A stretch of 64,000 nucleotides of DNA. It comes from GCA-2737725 sp965229355. Its GTDB lineage: Bacteria; Pseudomonadota; Alphaproteobacteria; Rhodospirillales; Rhodospirillaceae. Position numbers and translations under genes: made by a program. Below are positions 51,589 through 60,645 of this stretch, piece after piece. The DNA lies in NCBI GenBank assembly GCA_965229355.1, contig OZ245869.1:3782001-3846000 (forward strand), in the 5' to 3' direction. The notes beneath the pieces are model-generated. The model worked only from the letters and a program-made list of their open reading frames with translations, ran no database searches and was not told the DNA's origin. Numbering within the stretch: position 1 is the first letter of the stretch; each line of letters begins with the position of its first letter.

Positions 51589-52998
51589 ATGGATCGTAGA
51601 GAATTTTTCGGCACCACAGCCGCAGCGACAGTTGCGGGTTTGGCCAGCGGTGCGTCGTCAGCAATGGCGGCCACCGCACAACCGGGCGCAGTGAGTATCG
51701 ACCCGCAGTTCAACAACACCAAACTGGGTAAACAAATCCCCATCAATAAGCAGCGTGCTTATGAAGTCATGGCCGAACATGGCATAGATGGCTTGATCGC
51801 GCTGCGCACCCATAACGTCTACTACATCACCAACACCGTCACCACACTGACGCCGTTTGGTGCTGAATACCCCTCGTTCGCCACCTTCTCGCGTGACCCG
51901 CAGCAGCCAAGCTATTTGATTTCCAGCACGGGCAATACGTGGGAAACGCAAAACGGCGAACGCGATGTGCCCGACGTGATCACCATGGGTGGTGCATCAA
52001 ACTGGCAGGAGTATATCAACGCCACGCCTGAGAAGATGCGCGTTGAGCCGAAAACAGCAGGCAAAGCTGGTGGTGGCTTTGCGTTCAAGCCAGGTGCAGA
52101 CCTGACCGAGCGCGAAAAAGGCTGGAAGTATGCGCAAGAAACGTACTTCCCTGCTGCGGCCCCTACAGCTGCGTGGGCCATTGTGAAAGCGTTGAAGCAA
52201 TCAGGCCTGATCAACGGCCGCATTGCTGTCGACGACATGCGCATTGCGTACTTACTGCAAAGCATTGGCATCGACACCGTAAAAATCGTCGATGGCGACA
52301 ACATCTTCCGTAAAATTCGCCACATCAAAACGGCGAATGAAATTGAGTTAATCAAAGTCGCGCAGAAGATCAGCCAGGACACCGCTATGGCCGCCGCCCG
52401 CGCGGTAAAGCCCGGCATGACCTACGCTGACTTCAAACAAATCTTCTTCACCGAAGCGCAAGCGCGCGGCGGCGATCCGGGCTTTGTTTTGTTGGGCGTG
52501 ACACAAGGCCTTTTACCGGACGGAGAAGTGAAAAGCGGTAAATCGTACCTGTTGGATTGCTCGGTTCACTACAAGCTCTATCAAGGCGACTTTGCACGTA
52601 CACTGATGGTGGGCGAGCCGAGCGCTGAAAACATGAAGCGCTTCAAGGCGCAACAAGCAGGGCGCGAAGCTGCTTTTGCGATCATCAAAGAAGGCGTGCC
52701 ATTCCGCAAAGTTGAACAAGTGGCGCGAGATGCCATGGAGAAATCTGGGATGCCGAAGGGGGTGCCAATTGTTGGTTTGCACTCCGTCGGCTTGCAGCAC
52801 GGTGATGACCCGCAACGCTTCGATGTGCCGTTTGGTGTGCGCGACGAGTTGGTCTTGAAAGAAAACATGACCGTTACGCTTGATCTTCCGTACCTGGAAG
52901 TCGGCCAAGGCGCAGGCCACAACGAAGACATGCTGCGGATTACAAAAACTGGCTACGAAATCTTGAACGACCCCAAAGAGCCGCTGGTGGTTGTCTAA
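51589..52998 (+). CDS. Tat-exported M24 (Xaa-Pro peptidase-like) metallohydrolase
   Basis: 469 residues. MDRREFFG and the following alanine-rich helix form a twin-arginine signal, so it acts in the periplasm. The pita-bread domain has metal ligands Asp323, Asp334, His398 and Glu446 at the M24 positions; the second glutamate of the family is Asp432 here (TLDLP instead of TIEPG), which may retune metal binding. GGAGG lies 7 bases before the ATG. It follows the TonB receptor by 28 bases, so the two are co-transcribed. Peptidase activity is inferred; creatinase-like hydrolysis is an alternative. Confidence 0.9.
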   Translation: MDRREFFGTTAAATVAGLASGASSAMAATAQPGAVSIDPQFNNTKLGKQIPINKQRAYEVMAEHGIDGLIALRTHNVYYITNTVTTLTPFGAEYPSFATFSRDPQQPSYLISSTGNTWETQNGERDVPDVITMGGASNWQEYINATPEKMRVEPKTAGKAGGGFAFKPGADLTEREKGWKYAQETYFPAAAPTAAWAIVKALKQSGLINGRIAVDDMRIAYLLQSIGIDTVKIVDGDNIFRKIRHIKTANEIELIKVAQKISQDTAMAAARAVKPGMTYADFKQIFFTEAQARGGDPGFVLLGVTQGLLPDGEVKSGKSYLLDCSVHYKLYQGDFARTLMVGEPSAENMKRFKAQQAGREAAFAIIKEGVPFRKVEQVARDAMEKSGMPKGVPIVGLHSVGLQHGDDPQRFDVPFGVRDELVLKENMTVTLDLPYLEVGQGAGHNEDMLRITKTGYEILNDPKEPLVVV

Positions 52999-53031
52999 AT
53001 CTAATCTCCGATAGTTCCAAAATCCAAACTT

Positions 53032-53072
53032 ACGGGCGTTGCCTGCTCCCTCGGGCGGCGCCCGTTTTTTTT
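53032..53072 (+). terminator. Terminator after the M24 gene
   Basis: ACGGGCG (53032-53038) pairs with CGCCCGT (53059-53065); the loop of 20 bases may hold a second small stem, and eight T residues follow. It lies 34 bases after the M24 stop. Confidence 0.85.
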
Positions 53073-53201
53073 GCGTTCACTCTGGACTGATCAAACCCGC
53101 CCACTTTTCAATTTTCGTCCGCTGGACGGGTATAAGCAAAGCAGTTCGCGCCTTGCCCTCGTCCTCGCGTATGTTTTGCGGACATTCTAGAGGGGAGTAT
53201 T

Positions 53202-54296
53202 ATGGTTTCACATTTTCTGAACGACTTAAGCTTGGGTCGCCGTAGCGCATTAACAGCTTTGGCTGGCGCTGGCCTAGGCGCTGCTGGTATGGGCACTGCC
53301 CACGCGGCCCCAACCAAGACCGGCAGCATTGATTACACCAAGCCTGCAGATAACCTGTACGCGTTCGGCAAACTCTGGTCGACGTATGACGAGAAGCCCT
53401 GCCTCAGCGCGTTTCACGGCCTAATGTACATGCGCCTGGGCGATCAGCGCATGATCCCGATGTTCGGCTATGTGGGCACTGGCGTGCTGCATGCCAAGTT
53501 CGACGAAAAAACCGGCACGTTGATTCGCAAAAGCCGCGAGACCGGTTACTTCACTGATTTGCGCACCGGCGAGATTTTAGAAACATGGAAGAACCCGTTC
53601 ACCGACGAAACGGTGCCGGTCTATCACTTCTACAACGATCTTGCGGCCTTCAAAATGTCGGGCTCGACCATGCCGCAATACGCGCTGGGCAAAGGCAACG
53701 ATAAGCCGACGATTATGAATGAAGGCTCAGCCTTCCCCGACGAGAAAGGCAATATTCCGCTAATCTTACCGTGGCAGCAGGTGGGTGATGATCACATGAT
53801 GTTATCGTGGGATTACACGCACGATTACACCAACCCTGTGACACCCGAAGGTTGGCCGACCTATTCGACCGGCCCGCGCATTACACCGTCGGAACACTTC
53901 ACGCTGAACTTCTCGAAAAAAGAACTAGAAGACCGCAACGTGCTCTCAGTACGCCATCAGTCTGGGTTTACACGCCTGTCGCAGCCTTGGCCGTTCATGA
54001 AAATGGGGGGCGAGAAGTTTAAAGGGGCTACGGTTTTCGGTCGCTCCTTCAGCCACAAGGGCTTGAAGGGCTACGACGACGTCCCGCGCAAAGTGCTCGA
54101 CTACATCGAGAAGCATGCACCGCGTTATCTGGAACTTCCGCCAGGTTGGGAGATTGTGCGCAACGAGCGCCTCGATACATGGATGGGCTTCGCGCAAGAC
54201 GTGCCGCCGGAAAACAAAAACTATCCATGGAAAAAGACAGAACTGTCGAAAGACGTGGCCCCGCCGACAGGTTTGGGCGCGACGTTCTATAAGTAA
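53202..54296 (+). CDS. DUF1838 family protein with Tat-like signal
   Basis: 364 residues. LGRRSALTALAGAGLGAAGMGTAHA near the start is a twin-arginine signal followed by a mature domain of the DUF1838 type (GLMYMRLGDQRMIPMFGYVGTG, FTDETVPVYHFYND, PWPFMKMGG, LPPGWEIVRNERLDTW). Function is unknown; the domain is rich in His, Tyr and Trp and could bind a metal or organic ligand in the periplasm. GGGGAG precedes the ATG. A terminator separates it from the M24 gene, so it may have its own promoter. Confidence 0.88.
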   Translation: MVSHFLNDLSLGRRSALTALAGAGLGAAGMGTAHAAPTKTGSIDYTKPADNLYAFGKLWSTYDEKPCLSAFHGLMYMRLGDQRMIPMFGYVGTGVLHAKFDEKTGTLIRKSRETGYFTDLRTGEILETWKNPFTDETVPVYHFYNDLAAFKMSGSTMPQYALGKGNDKPTIMNEGSAFPDEKGNIPLILPWQQVGDDHMMLSWDYTHDYTNPVTPEGWPTYSTGPRITPSEHFTLNFSKKELEDRNVLSVRHQSGFTRLSQPWPFMKMGGEKFKGATVFGRSFSHKGLKGYDDVPRKVLDYIEKHAPRYLELPPGWEIVRNERLDTWMGFAQDVPPENKNYPWKKTELSKDVAPPTGLGATFYK

Positions 54297-54304
54297 AAAC
54301 AAAA

Positions 54305-54343
54305 AACACCGGAGCATAGTGATGACTATGCTCCGCTGTTTTT
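54305..54343 (+). terminator. Terminator after the DUF1838 gene
   Basis: Arms at 54305-54320 and 54325-54340 form a 16-bp stem with one mismatch and a 4-base loop (GATG), followed by more T residues. It starts 8 bases after the DUF1838 stop and lies before the convergent DUF4198 gene. Confidence 0.88.
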
Positions 54344-54350
54344 AATATCC

Positions 54351-54386
54351 TTAAGCGCGCCTACTTCTTTAAGCTCGCCTACTTCT
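54351..54386. repeat. 18-bp tandem duplication at the 3' end of the DUF4198 gene
   Basis: Two copies of an 18-base unit (TTAAGCGCGCCTACTTCT and the same with one change) at 54351-54368 and 54369-54386. The second contains the stop codon of the minus-strand gene, so the first copy repeats the last codons and stop downstream. Confidence 0.8.
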
Positions 54387-55035
54387 TCAAAATCGCAAGC
54401 GTCGTGCGGAACAGCTTGCTGTCGTAAGTTTTATCTTTGAAGGTGCCGGTGCTGGGTGCTGTCACCATCGCATCAACCACATACAAGCCCGGCGCGTTGA
54501 GCGCGATAGCCGCTTCACCTTTCGCATCCGTCGTCAGTGGCACTTCAGCCAAATCAAGACTCACGAATGTGATTTTGGAATCAGCCACCGGTTTACCGTT
54601 CAAGGTCAAACGCACTTTGCCACCGTCGACAGGAACAAGATCCAATTCTTGCGTCGCTGTTGGACGTGCTGTGGCTTCGGCAAAGCGTGCGATGTATTCA
54701 AGCTTTGCGAAGCCCTTGCCGTTTTTTGTGCGGTCCATCACGCCAAAGCCACTTTCAGCAATGGTGGCACCAACGCCTGAATGAGGGAACGCAAAGCCAT
54801 CTTTTGCACGCGTCAGCTCAACAGTTTGGAAGGCGCCGTCTTTGGCAGCCAATGTCGCCGTCGGGCCCGCAACAGACTTTAAGTGCCCCTCTTCGGTTTC
54901 GCGCACTTTTTCCTGAATTTCACCAAAGCGAACCATCAGGATATCTCCAGCAGGTTCGATCCAGAGGTAGTGCGCGTGGGCAACGCTCGTGAATGCAAGT
55001 ACCGCAAGAGCAACAGCGGGTGTCAGAAAACGCAT
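54379..55035 (-). CDS. DUF4198 periplasmic protein
   Basis: 218 residues. Signal peptide to about residue 21 (cleavage after VAHA), then AHYLWIEPAGDILMVRFGE, the typical opening of DUF4198, and a second Ig-like half (LNGKPVADSKITFVSLD, LNAPGLYVVDAMV). DUF4198 proteins are found beside metal-uptake genes and are thought to help handle metal or substrate in the periplasm. ATG 55035 has GGAG 11 bases upstream; the frame is open 39 codons further upstream but that part looks non-coding. It is divergent from the PepSY gene. Confidence 0.88.
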   Translation of the reverse strand: MRFLTPAVALAVLAFTSVAHAHYLWIEPAGDILMVRFGEIQEKVRETEEGHLKSVAGPTATLAAKDGAFQTVELTRAKDGFAFPHSGVGATIAESGFGVMDRTKNGKGFAKLEYIARFAEATARPTATQELDLVPVDGGKVRLTLNGKPVADSKITFVSLDLAEVPLTTDAKGEAAIALNAPGLYVVDAMVTAPSTGTFKDKTYDSKLFRTTLAILKK

Positions 55036-55204
55036 GTAAATAATACTCCGGTAGAACGGTGCCTGATGTGTTGAGACACCTAGTGGTTCCCTCCTTAGTG
55101 GAACACGACTGCAAAATTCATTCGCGCTGCCGCCTCCAGAACCACCCACCACGGTGTTCTGGCGCGCACTTATCAGGCTTGTAGCGCGCGGCGTGTGATT
55201 ACGT

Positions 55205-55242
55205 TTGACTCCCCGCTTTATATGATATTAAGAATGATTTGC
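55205..55242 (+). promoter_or_regulatory. Fur-like box and -35 upstream of the PepSY gene
   Basis: The 19-base stretch 55224-55242 (GATATTAAGAATGATTTGC) matches the classic Fur consensus at 13 of 19 positions. TTGACT lies at 55205-55210 and could serve as a -35, placing the box over the -10. Iron control of the PepSY gene, and perhaps of the divergent DUF4198 gene, is plausible. Confidence 0.45.
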
Positions 55243-55270
55243 ATTTTTCGTCAAGGAGAATCAGAGGGTT

Positions 55271-56452
55271 ATGTCGATCAAACAGGTGCTGGCCTTCATT
55301 CACCTGTGGGTAGGTATTATCTGTTCGCTGCCGTTTGTGGCCTTAGGCCTCACCGGTAGCTTTTTGATGATTGAGCACGACATTCCATCGCTGCTTGCTG
55401 ATGATCAGCCACCGACAGCGATCACAAAACCCGTCAGTGACATTCTCGCGGCGGCGCAAGCCGTTGCCCCCGCAGGAACAACACCCAATATTATAATGGC
55501 CCCCGAGCACGACGGGGAACCAATTATCTTTCGGTTTAATCCACCGCGTCGCGACACCCTGCCCGGTGAAGACCGTGCGCAAGGTGGCCCGCCACAACAA
55601 CAGCGTGGCCCAACAATCAATATCGATGCCGCGACGTTGACGGCCACACTCAATCCTCCGCAAACGCCCAACACCAGTTCAGGTGGTTTCAACGCTGAAA
55701 GCTTCGCTCACGACTTACATGGCCGCTTACTCATTGATGGCGCCATGGGCCGTAAAACAGTCGGCTGGCTAGGCGTGTTCATGTGCGTCTTGGGTCTCAG
55801 CGGGCTCGTTATGTGGTGGCCGCGTGGGCGCACGTGGGTAACCTGGAAAGCCGCGTTCACATTTAGCTTTGGCAAAAGCACACTGAAGACGAACCGCGAT
55901 ATGCACGGCGCTGTCGGCATCTGGGCCATCGGCGTATTTATGATTGTCAGCTTCAGTGGTGCGTATCTGGGTTTTCCGCAACAGATCGCCACGTTTATGG
56001 ATGCGGCCCCCATGGTGCGCGATCAACGCGGCGTCAACCTGCCCAAAGTCGCACCCGTGGACGGCGAGACGGCAGTCAACGTTGATGAAACTGTGGCACT
56101 GGCGCAAGCAAGTGTGCCGAATGCATCGTTGTGGTCGGTCATCTACCCTGCCCGCCCTGATGCACCGTTCCGGGTAAACATGACGCGTGTGGATGACGGC
56201 AAGCCGGTGCGCATTGCCGTGTTTGTCGACCATTTCACAAAGAAGGTCGTGGAAATACGCGACCCGGCTAAACTGAATGGCATTGATAAGTTTCTGATCA
56301 GCCAGCGTGGCCTGCACGTCGGCGCAGGCTACGGCCTGATCTGGTGGGTGCTGGTATTTACGTCAGGCTTCCTGCCACTGCTTTTTGTCGTCACAGGCAT
56401 GTCGATGTGGTGGCTGAAGCGCCGCAACAAGAAACGCATGCAAGCCGGATAA
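55271..56452 (+). CDS. PepSY-domain membrane protein (PiuB-like)
   Basis: 393 residues with four membrane helices: residues about 9-33, 165-185, 212-235 and 358-382, and two large periplasmic parts with PepSY repeats. HLWVGIICSLPFVALGLTGSFLMIEHDI at the start and HDLHGRLLIDG, DMHGAVGIWAIGVF carry histidines that resemble haem ligands of iron-regulated PepSY reductases. Such proteins are thought to reduce ferric siderophores or help TonB receptors. The Fur-like box upstream fits. AGAGGG precedes the ATG. Confidence 0.92.
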   Translation: MSIKQVLAFIHLWVGIICSLPFVALGLTGSFLMIEHDIPSLLADDQPPTAITKPVSDILAAAQAVAPAGTTPNIIMAPEHDGEPIIFRFNPPRRDTLPGEDRAQGGPPQQQRGPTINIDAATLTATLNPPQTPNTSSGGFNAESFAHDLHGRLLIDGAMGRKTVGWLGVFMCVLGLSGLVMWWPRGRTWVTWKAAFTFSFGKSTLKTNRDMHGAVGIWAIGVFMIVSFSGAYLGFPQQIATFMDAAPMVRDQRGVNLPKVAPVDGETAVNVDETVALAQASVPNASLWSVIYPARPDAPFRVNMTRVDDGKPVRIAVFVDHFTKKVVEIRDPAKLNGIDKFLISQRGLHVGAGYGLIWWVLVFTSGFLPLLFVVTGMSMWWLKRRNKKRMQAG

Positions 56453-56464
56453 AACCATGGCCGC

Positions 56465-56953
56465 TTAGTGTGGCCACTTTTCTTTCAGCACTTCGGCTTT
56501 GTTGTTTTTCCACATCACTTCAATGGCCGGATCTTTGGGCTGACCGGGCGCAAACAACTCGTACACCACGCTTTTATCATCAGCCTGCACGCTTTCGATA
56601 ACACGCGCAGGAGCGACACCTTTGCTGGCTTTATCGCCCGCTGCTTTAACCGCAGCCGGTGCTTCTGCCCATTTGATATCGCGCTGAATTTCCACGACGG
56701 TCCAAGCACCATCTTTTCTGAGCATGTCGAATTCAATTTCGGTGCCGTTCAGCATCCCCTCGACATCGTAATACTCGCGCCCGTCGCGTGCTTTGTATTC
56801 AGCTTCCGTGATAGTGATGCCCGGTGAAGCTTTCTGCACAGCTGCAATGACTTCAGCGGGAATATTCTTCAATTCCACTTTCGGTTCAGCGTGCACGGTG
56901 AACGCCACAACTGCCAGCGCTGTAGCAGCAAGAACGGTGAACTTTACGGACAT
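56465..56953 (-). CDS. Secreted PepSY-like protein
   Basis: 162 residues: signal peptide to about residue 22 (cleavage after VHA), then two PepSY-like modules (LKNIPAEVIAAVQKASPGITITEAEYKARDGREYYDVEG and a weaker second). Such small periplasmic proteins are of unknown function; the fold is known from peptidase propeptides. ATG 56953 has GGGGAGG 5 bases upstream. It is convergent with the membrane PepSY gene, with 12 bases between their stops. Confidence 0.88.
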   Translation of the reverse strand: MSVKFTVLAATALAVVAFTVHAEPKVELKNIPAEVIAAVQKASPGITITEAEYKARDGREYYDVEGMLNGTEIEFDMLRKDGAWTVVEIQRDIKWAEAPAAVKAAGDKASKGVAPARVIESVQADDKSVVYELFAPGQPKDPAIEVMWKNNKAEVLKEKWPH

Positions 56954-57067
56954 CAAAACCTCCCCAGATCTATTGTTTTGACACCGGTATCATAATTCTG
57001 AGTTAAAAAGACTGACAAGCCGTATTCGCAGCTAAGTCGAGATTGGCCCAAGTATTAAGACAGGAAA

Positions 57068-57343
57068 TTAGGCCAAGAAACGCCGCCAACCGGGATCATT
57101 ACGATCCAACGCATGAACCAAAGCCGTACCGCACGATTGGCATGTGTAAACTACATCGCTACCTTTGCGTGGCTTAGCGTTGATGATTTCAGGTTGCGGA
57201 TCAATGCGCTCCATACGCGCGTGCGGTCCCTGCTCGCGGCTTTTGCAAAGTTGAAGTTGGCACGCAGCGCAACGCTCCCCCATCAGGGCGACGTTCGTTG
57301 ATTCTGCGTGACGAGGAATGGTGGTGTAACGGGTGCTGTTCAT
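57068..57343 (-). CDS. Small zinc-ribbon-like protein
   Basis: 91 residues with two CxxC pairs: CAAC at about residue 25 and CQSC at about 68, a pattern for one zinc site. The rest is charged, with a C-terminal DRNDPGWRRFLA. I do not recognise the family. No good SD is seen before the first ATG or the ATG at 57283. It begins 53 bases after the MATE gene on the same strand and may be its operon partner. Confidence 0.55.
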   Translation of the reverse strand: MNSTRYTTIPRHAESTNVALMGERCAACQLQLCKSREQGPHARMERIDPQPEIINAKPRKGSDVVYTCQSCGTALVHALDRNDPGWRRFLA

Positions 57344-57396
57344 GCGCGCGAAGCTATGCGATACGCGCAGAAACTTTCAGTCTTGTTTTATATTTT

Positions 57397-58878
57397 TTAT
57401 TCTGCTGCCAACGGAGCCGTTTGTGGCGACGGTGTGGCGGTGCTCAAAAATCGCAGCATTTCGCTCTTAACAGTTCTGCGCGCAAGAACGAATGCAATTG
57501 TTGCGACAATAAACGTCGAAGCGGCAATGCCCATAAACACGCCTTTGATGCCGTATAACGTCGAGCCCAAGTATGCGCAAGGAATCTGAATCACCATCGA
57601 CTTGGATGCGCCAATGATCATGGCAGGCAGAGGCCGCGCCAGAGAATTCAAACTGCCCGATGAGATATTGATAATACCCATGCAACCGTAGCTGATCGGA
57701 ACAACCAGCAAATAGAAGGCAGCTAACGTGATCACGGCTTCATCATCGCTGAACTCGTGAGCGATAAAGCGCCCACACAACACCAAGATCACAGCCACAA
57801 CAGCTCCATAAGCAAGGCTGGCCTTGTACGAGAAGTTCAACGCTTCTTTCACGCGATCGATACGCTTCGCCCCTGCGTTCTGGCCGACGAACGGCGCAAT
57901 CGCGATCGACAGAGACATCACGAAAATCAATGCAAACATTTCAATACGGGTCGCGACACCGTACGCGGCGACAGCCGTTGCGCCATACGATGCAATCAGC
58001 GTGGTCAAGATTGAAGCCGAGACAGGCTGAATAAGCTGCGTTGCTGTGGATGGCAGCGCGATATGAAGCAACTGGTTCCACGAATTTAGCAAACGCCCGA
58101 ACGATGGCACTTTGTAAGACACGCCATGCACACGCACCTGCAACACATAGAGTGACAACGCAAAGGTGACAAAGCGCGAGATCAACAACGCAATGGCAGC
58201 CCCTTGCAGACCCATGCCCGGAAGTGGCCCAAGCCCGAAAATAAACAAGGGATCAAGGAAGATGTTCAAAACGGCTGTGCCGCCCATAATCATGCTGGGA
58301 AATTTCGCATCCCCGAACGCGCGGATCACCGAGTTTGCAATCAACGGCACGATCATAATCGGCATGCCGAAGAACCAAACGTGCATGTAGGCTTTGATGT
58401 TCTCAAGCACATGCGGCTCTGCACCCATGGCGCCATACAACGGCTCGACCACCAAAAAGCCTGCGATGGCAAACACCAAAGCAACCATGAAGGCTAAAAT
58501 AATAGCGTCACTGGTGAGAATACGAGCGCGATCAATCTCGCCGTTTCCAACCGCGCGCGACACCACTGACGTCACGCCTGTGCCGAGCCCCAGAGCAATG
58601 GCGTGCAGAATCATCACCATTGGGAATGTGAAGGCCAGCGCGGCAAGTGCGCTTGTTCCTAATTGGGCGACGAAATAGGCATCAGCGAGTTGAAAACTCA
58701 TGGTGGCCAGCGTGCCCACCAAAAGATAACGCGTGAGCTTCAGAATTTGCTTATTCACCGGCCCTTCGGTGAGTTTCGCGCCACCGCCATGTCCGCGACC
58801 ACCCGGCTTGGCCGGCCTTTTTGCTTCAGGGCGGCCAGCCGTTTCAGGCGGAAGAACTTCGGCGATTTCGTCGGACAT
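57397..58878 (-). CDS. MATE-family efflux protein (first of a tandem pair)
   Basis: 493 residues, twelve membrane helices. The N-terminal tail is polar and Gly/Pro-rich (GGRGHGGGAKLTEGPVNKQILKLTRYLLVGTLATM), then MATE landmarks such as LADAYFVAQLGTSALAAL, GLGTGVTSVVSRAVGNG, and FVGQNAGAKRIDRVKEA. It exports drugs or metabolites in exchange for H+ or Na+. It shares clear similarity with the gene at 59028-60455. The gap of 149 bases to that gene shows no terminator. Confidence 0.93.
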   Translation of the reverse strand: MSDEIAEVLPPETAGRPEAKRPAKPGGRGHGGGAKLTEGPVNKQILKLTRYLLVGTLATMSFQLADAYFVAQLGTSALAALAFTFPMVMILHAIALGLGTGVTSVVSRAVGNGEIDRARILTSDAIILAFMVALVFAIAGFLVVEPLYGAMGAEPHVLENIKAYMHVWFFGMPIMIVPLIANSVIRAFGDAKFPSMIMGGTAVLNIFLDPLFIFGLGPLPGMGLQGAAIALLISRFVTFALSLYVLQVRVHGVSYKVPSFGRLLNSWNQLLHIALPSTATQLIQPVSASILTTLIASYGATAVAAYGVATRIEMFALIFVMSLSIAIAPFVGQNAGAKRIDRVKEALNFSYKASLAYGAVVAVILVLCGRFIAHEFSDDEAVITLAAFYLLVVPISYGCMGIINISSGSLNSLARPLPAMIIGASKSMVIQIPCAYLGSTLYGIKGVFMGIAASTFIVATIAFVLARRTVKSEMLRFLSTATPSPQTAPLAAE

Positions 58879-59027
58879 ACGATACCAGCTTACGAGAAAT
58901 AACGATTTCAGGTGTGAATATGCGCGACCATACGCTTGCCCCCCATTTGTGGGAAGCTACACATTCTGACTGACCTCAGAAGGGTATAGATCAATCCAAG
59001 GCTATAAATAGCCTTGTAAAATCGTGG

Positions 59028-60455
59028 TTACTCTGCGGAAACCGCCACGGGTTGAAGGGTATGGTCTCGCTTGTAAACAGCGCGGTGCACATACCACCAA
59101 GAGAAAGCCCCCACGACGATTGAGGCCGCACCAATAGAAACAAATACGCCGTGAATACCACCAAGCCACTGCCCAATGAAGACAAACGGCACAGAGATAA
59201 ACAGCGAGCGCGCAAGCCCGACCATAGAGGCCTGCAATGGCAACGCCATCGCGTTTAACGTCGACATCGCAACCCCGACAATGCCCGCAATCGGGTAGCT
59301 GAGTGGCACAACGTAGAAATAGAACGTCGCCAACTCGACAACTTGAGGGTCAGATGCAAAGTGGCTGGCGAGCCAGTTGCCGACGAGCGCCAATAATACA
59401 GCAAAGATAACGCCGCCGATCAGACAGAACTTAATTCCAAAACTGACGGCCTCTTTGACGCGGTCATATTTTTGCGCACCGGCGTTTTGGCCAATCATCG
59501 GTGCCAAAGCAATCGAGATGGCCATAACATAAATCAGTGCAAAAATTTCAACGCGCGAGGCGATGCCATAGGCCGCTACAGCTGCAGTTCCAAACGATGC
59601 AATAATAGCAGTGAGAATACCGCTGGCGAGCGGCTGCACCAATTGCGTAGCCGTTGCGGGCAATGCGATATGCAGCAACTTGCCCCACGACTTTTTCAAA
59701 CGCTCGCGGTTAAAGCTTAAAGGGGCTAACGCATGCATACCGCGCTGAATGACGTATGCTGCGGCCAGAATAAAAAACACGCGCGCGATATTGCCAGCCC
59801 AAGCTGCACCCGCAATCCCCATCGCTGGGATAGGGCCCCAGCCGAAAATAAGGATGGGGTCGAGCACAGCATTGACGATCGCCGTATAGCCCATGAGTGT
59901 TGATGGCGTCCGCGCATCGCCGTGCGCGCGCATCACACTTGAACCAATCTGCGGGATGATCTGGAACACCGTGCCCAAATACCAGACCGACATGTAGTCG
60001 TGGATTAGGGGCAACACGGCCTCTTCTGCGCCCAGCAATTTAAAGAGCGGGTCGATCGTAAAGAAGCCGATGATCGAGATGAACGCTGTCAGCAACGCCG
60101 CCAGAACAATACTGTCTGTGCCAAGTGCGCGAACGTTAGCCTGATCACCCTCGCCGACAGTGCGCGAAATAACCGAGACCACGCCGGTTCCAAAGCCAAT
60201 CGAAACCGAGATAATCAGCAGCACAACCGGAAACGTGAACGTCATCGCGGCCAGTTCGTGCGTGCCCAAACGCGATACAAAGTAAGTGTCCGCCAAGGTC
60301 GTAATCAGCGATGCGACAATCCCGAACGCCATGAAACCGGCCAGTTTCAGCACCTGCGGACGCACCGCCCCTTCGGTCAGCGACGGCCCCTGGAATCCCT
60401 TTGCAGGCGCTGGGGGAGACGCAGGGTCGCTTAATGGTTCAAGGACTTCGGTCAT
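59028..60455 (-). CDS. MATE-family efflux protein (second of a tandem pair)
   Basis: 475 residues, twelve membrane helices. It aligns by eye with the downstream MATE protein along its length: FQGPSLTEGAVRPQVLKL, LADTYFVSRLGTHELAAM, GFGTGVVSVISRTVGEG and MIGQNAGAQKYDRVKEAVSF. The pair probably arose by tandem duplication and then diverged. Substrates are unknown. It is divergent from the membrane protein gene at 60714, across 258 bases containing an inverted repeat. Confidence 0.93.
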   Translation of the reverse strand: MTEVLEPLSDPASPPAPAKGFQGPSLTEGAVRPQVLKLAGFMAFGIVASLITTLADTYFVSRLGTHELAAMTFTFPVVLLIISVSIGFGTGVVSVISRTVGEGDQANVRALGTDSIVLAALLTAFISIIGFFTIDPLFKLLGAEEAVLPLIHDYMSVWYLGTVFQIIPQIGSSVMRAHGDARTPSTLMGYTAIVNAVLDPILIFGWGPIPAMGIAGAAWAGNIARVFFILAAAYVIQRGMHALAPLSFNRERLKKSWGKLLHIALPATATQLVQPLASGILTAIIASFGTAAVAAYGIASRVEIFALIYVMAISIALAPMIGQNAGAQKYDRVKEAVSFGIKFCLIGGVIFAVLLALVGNWLASHFASDPQVVELATFYFYVVPLSYPIAGIVGVAMSTLNAMALPLQASMVGLARSLFISVPFVFIGQWLGGIHGVFVSIGAASIVVGAFSWWYVHRAVYKRDHTLQPVAVSAE

Positions 60456-60645
60456 GAAAACACTGGAAAAAGGGCAGAAAAGCTGGCCCAGGGATATTCA
60501 GGTAGCAATTTTACGTTGCACCCACCTTGATAGTTCTCAGCGTTCAAAAAAGATATGCTTCAGACCGTCGCTTGCCCGCGACTTGGTTACCGTATGCAGG
60601 TTCCACCCCATCCCATGAGGAATATCAAAGCCATGGCCGCAGGCC

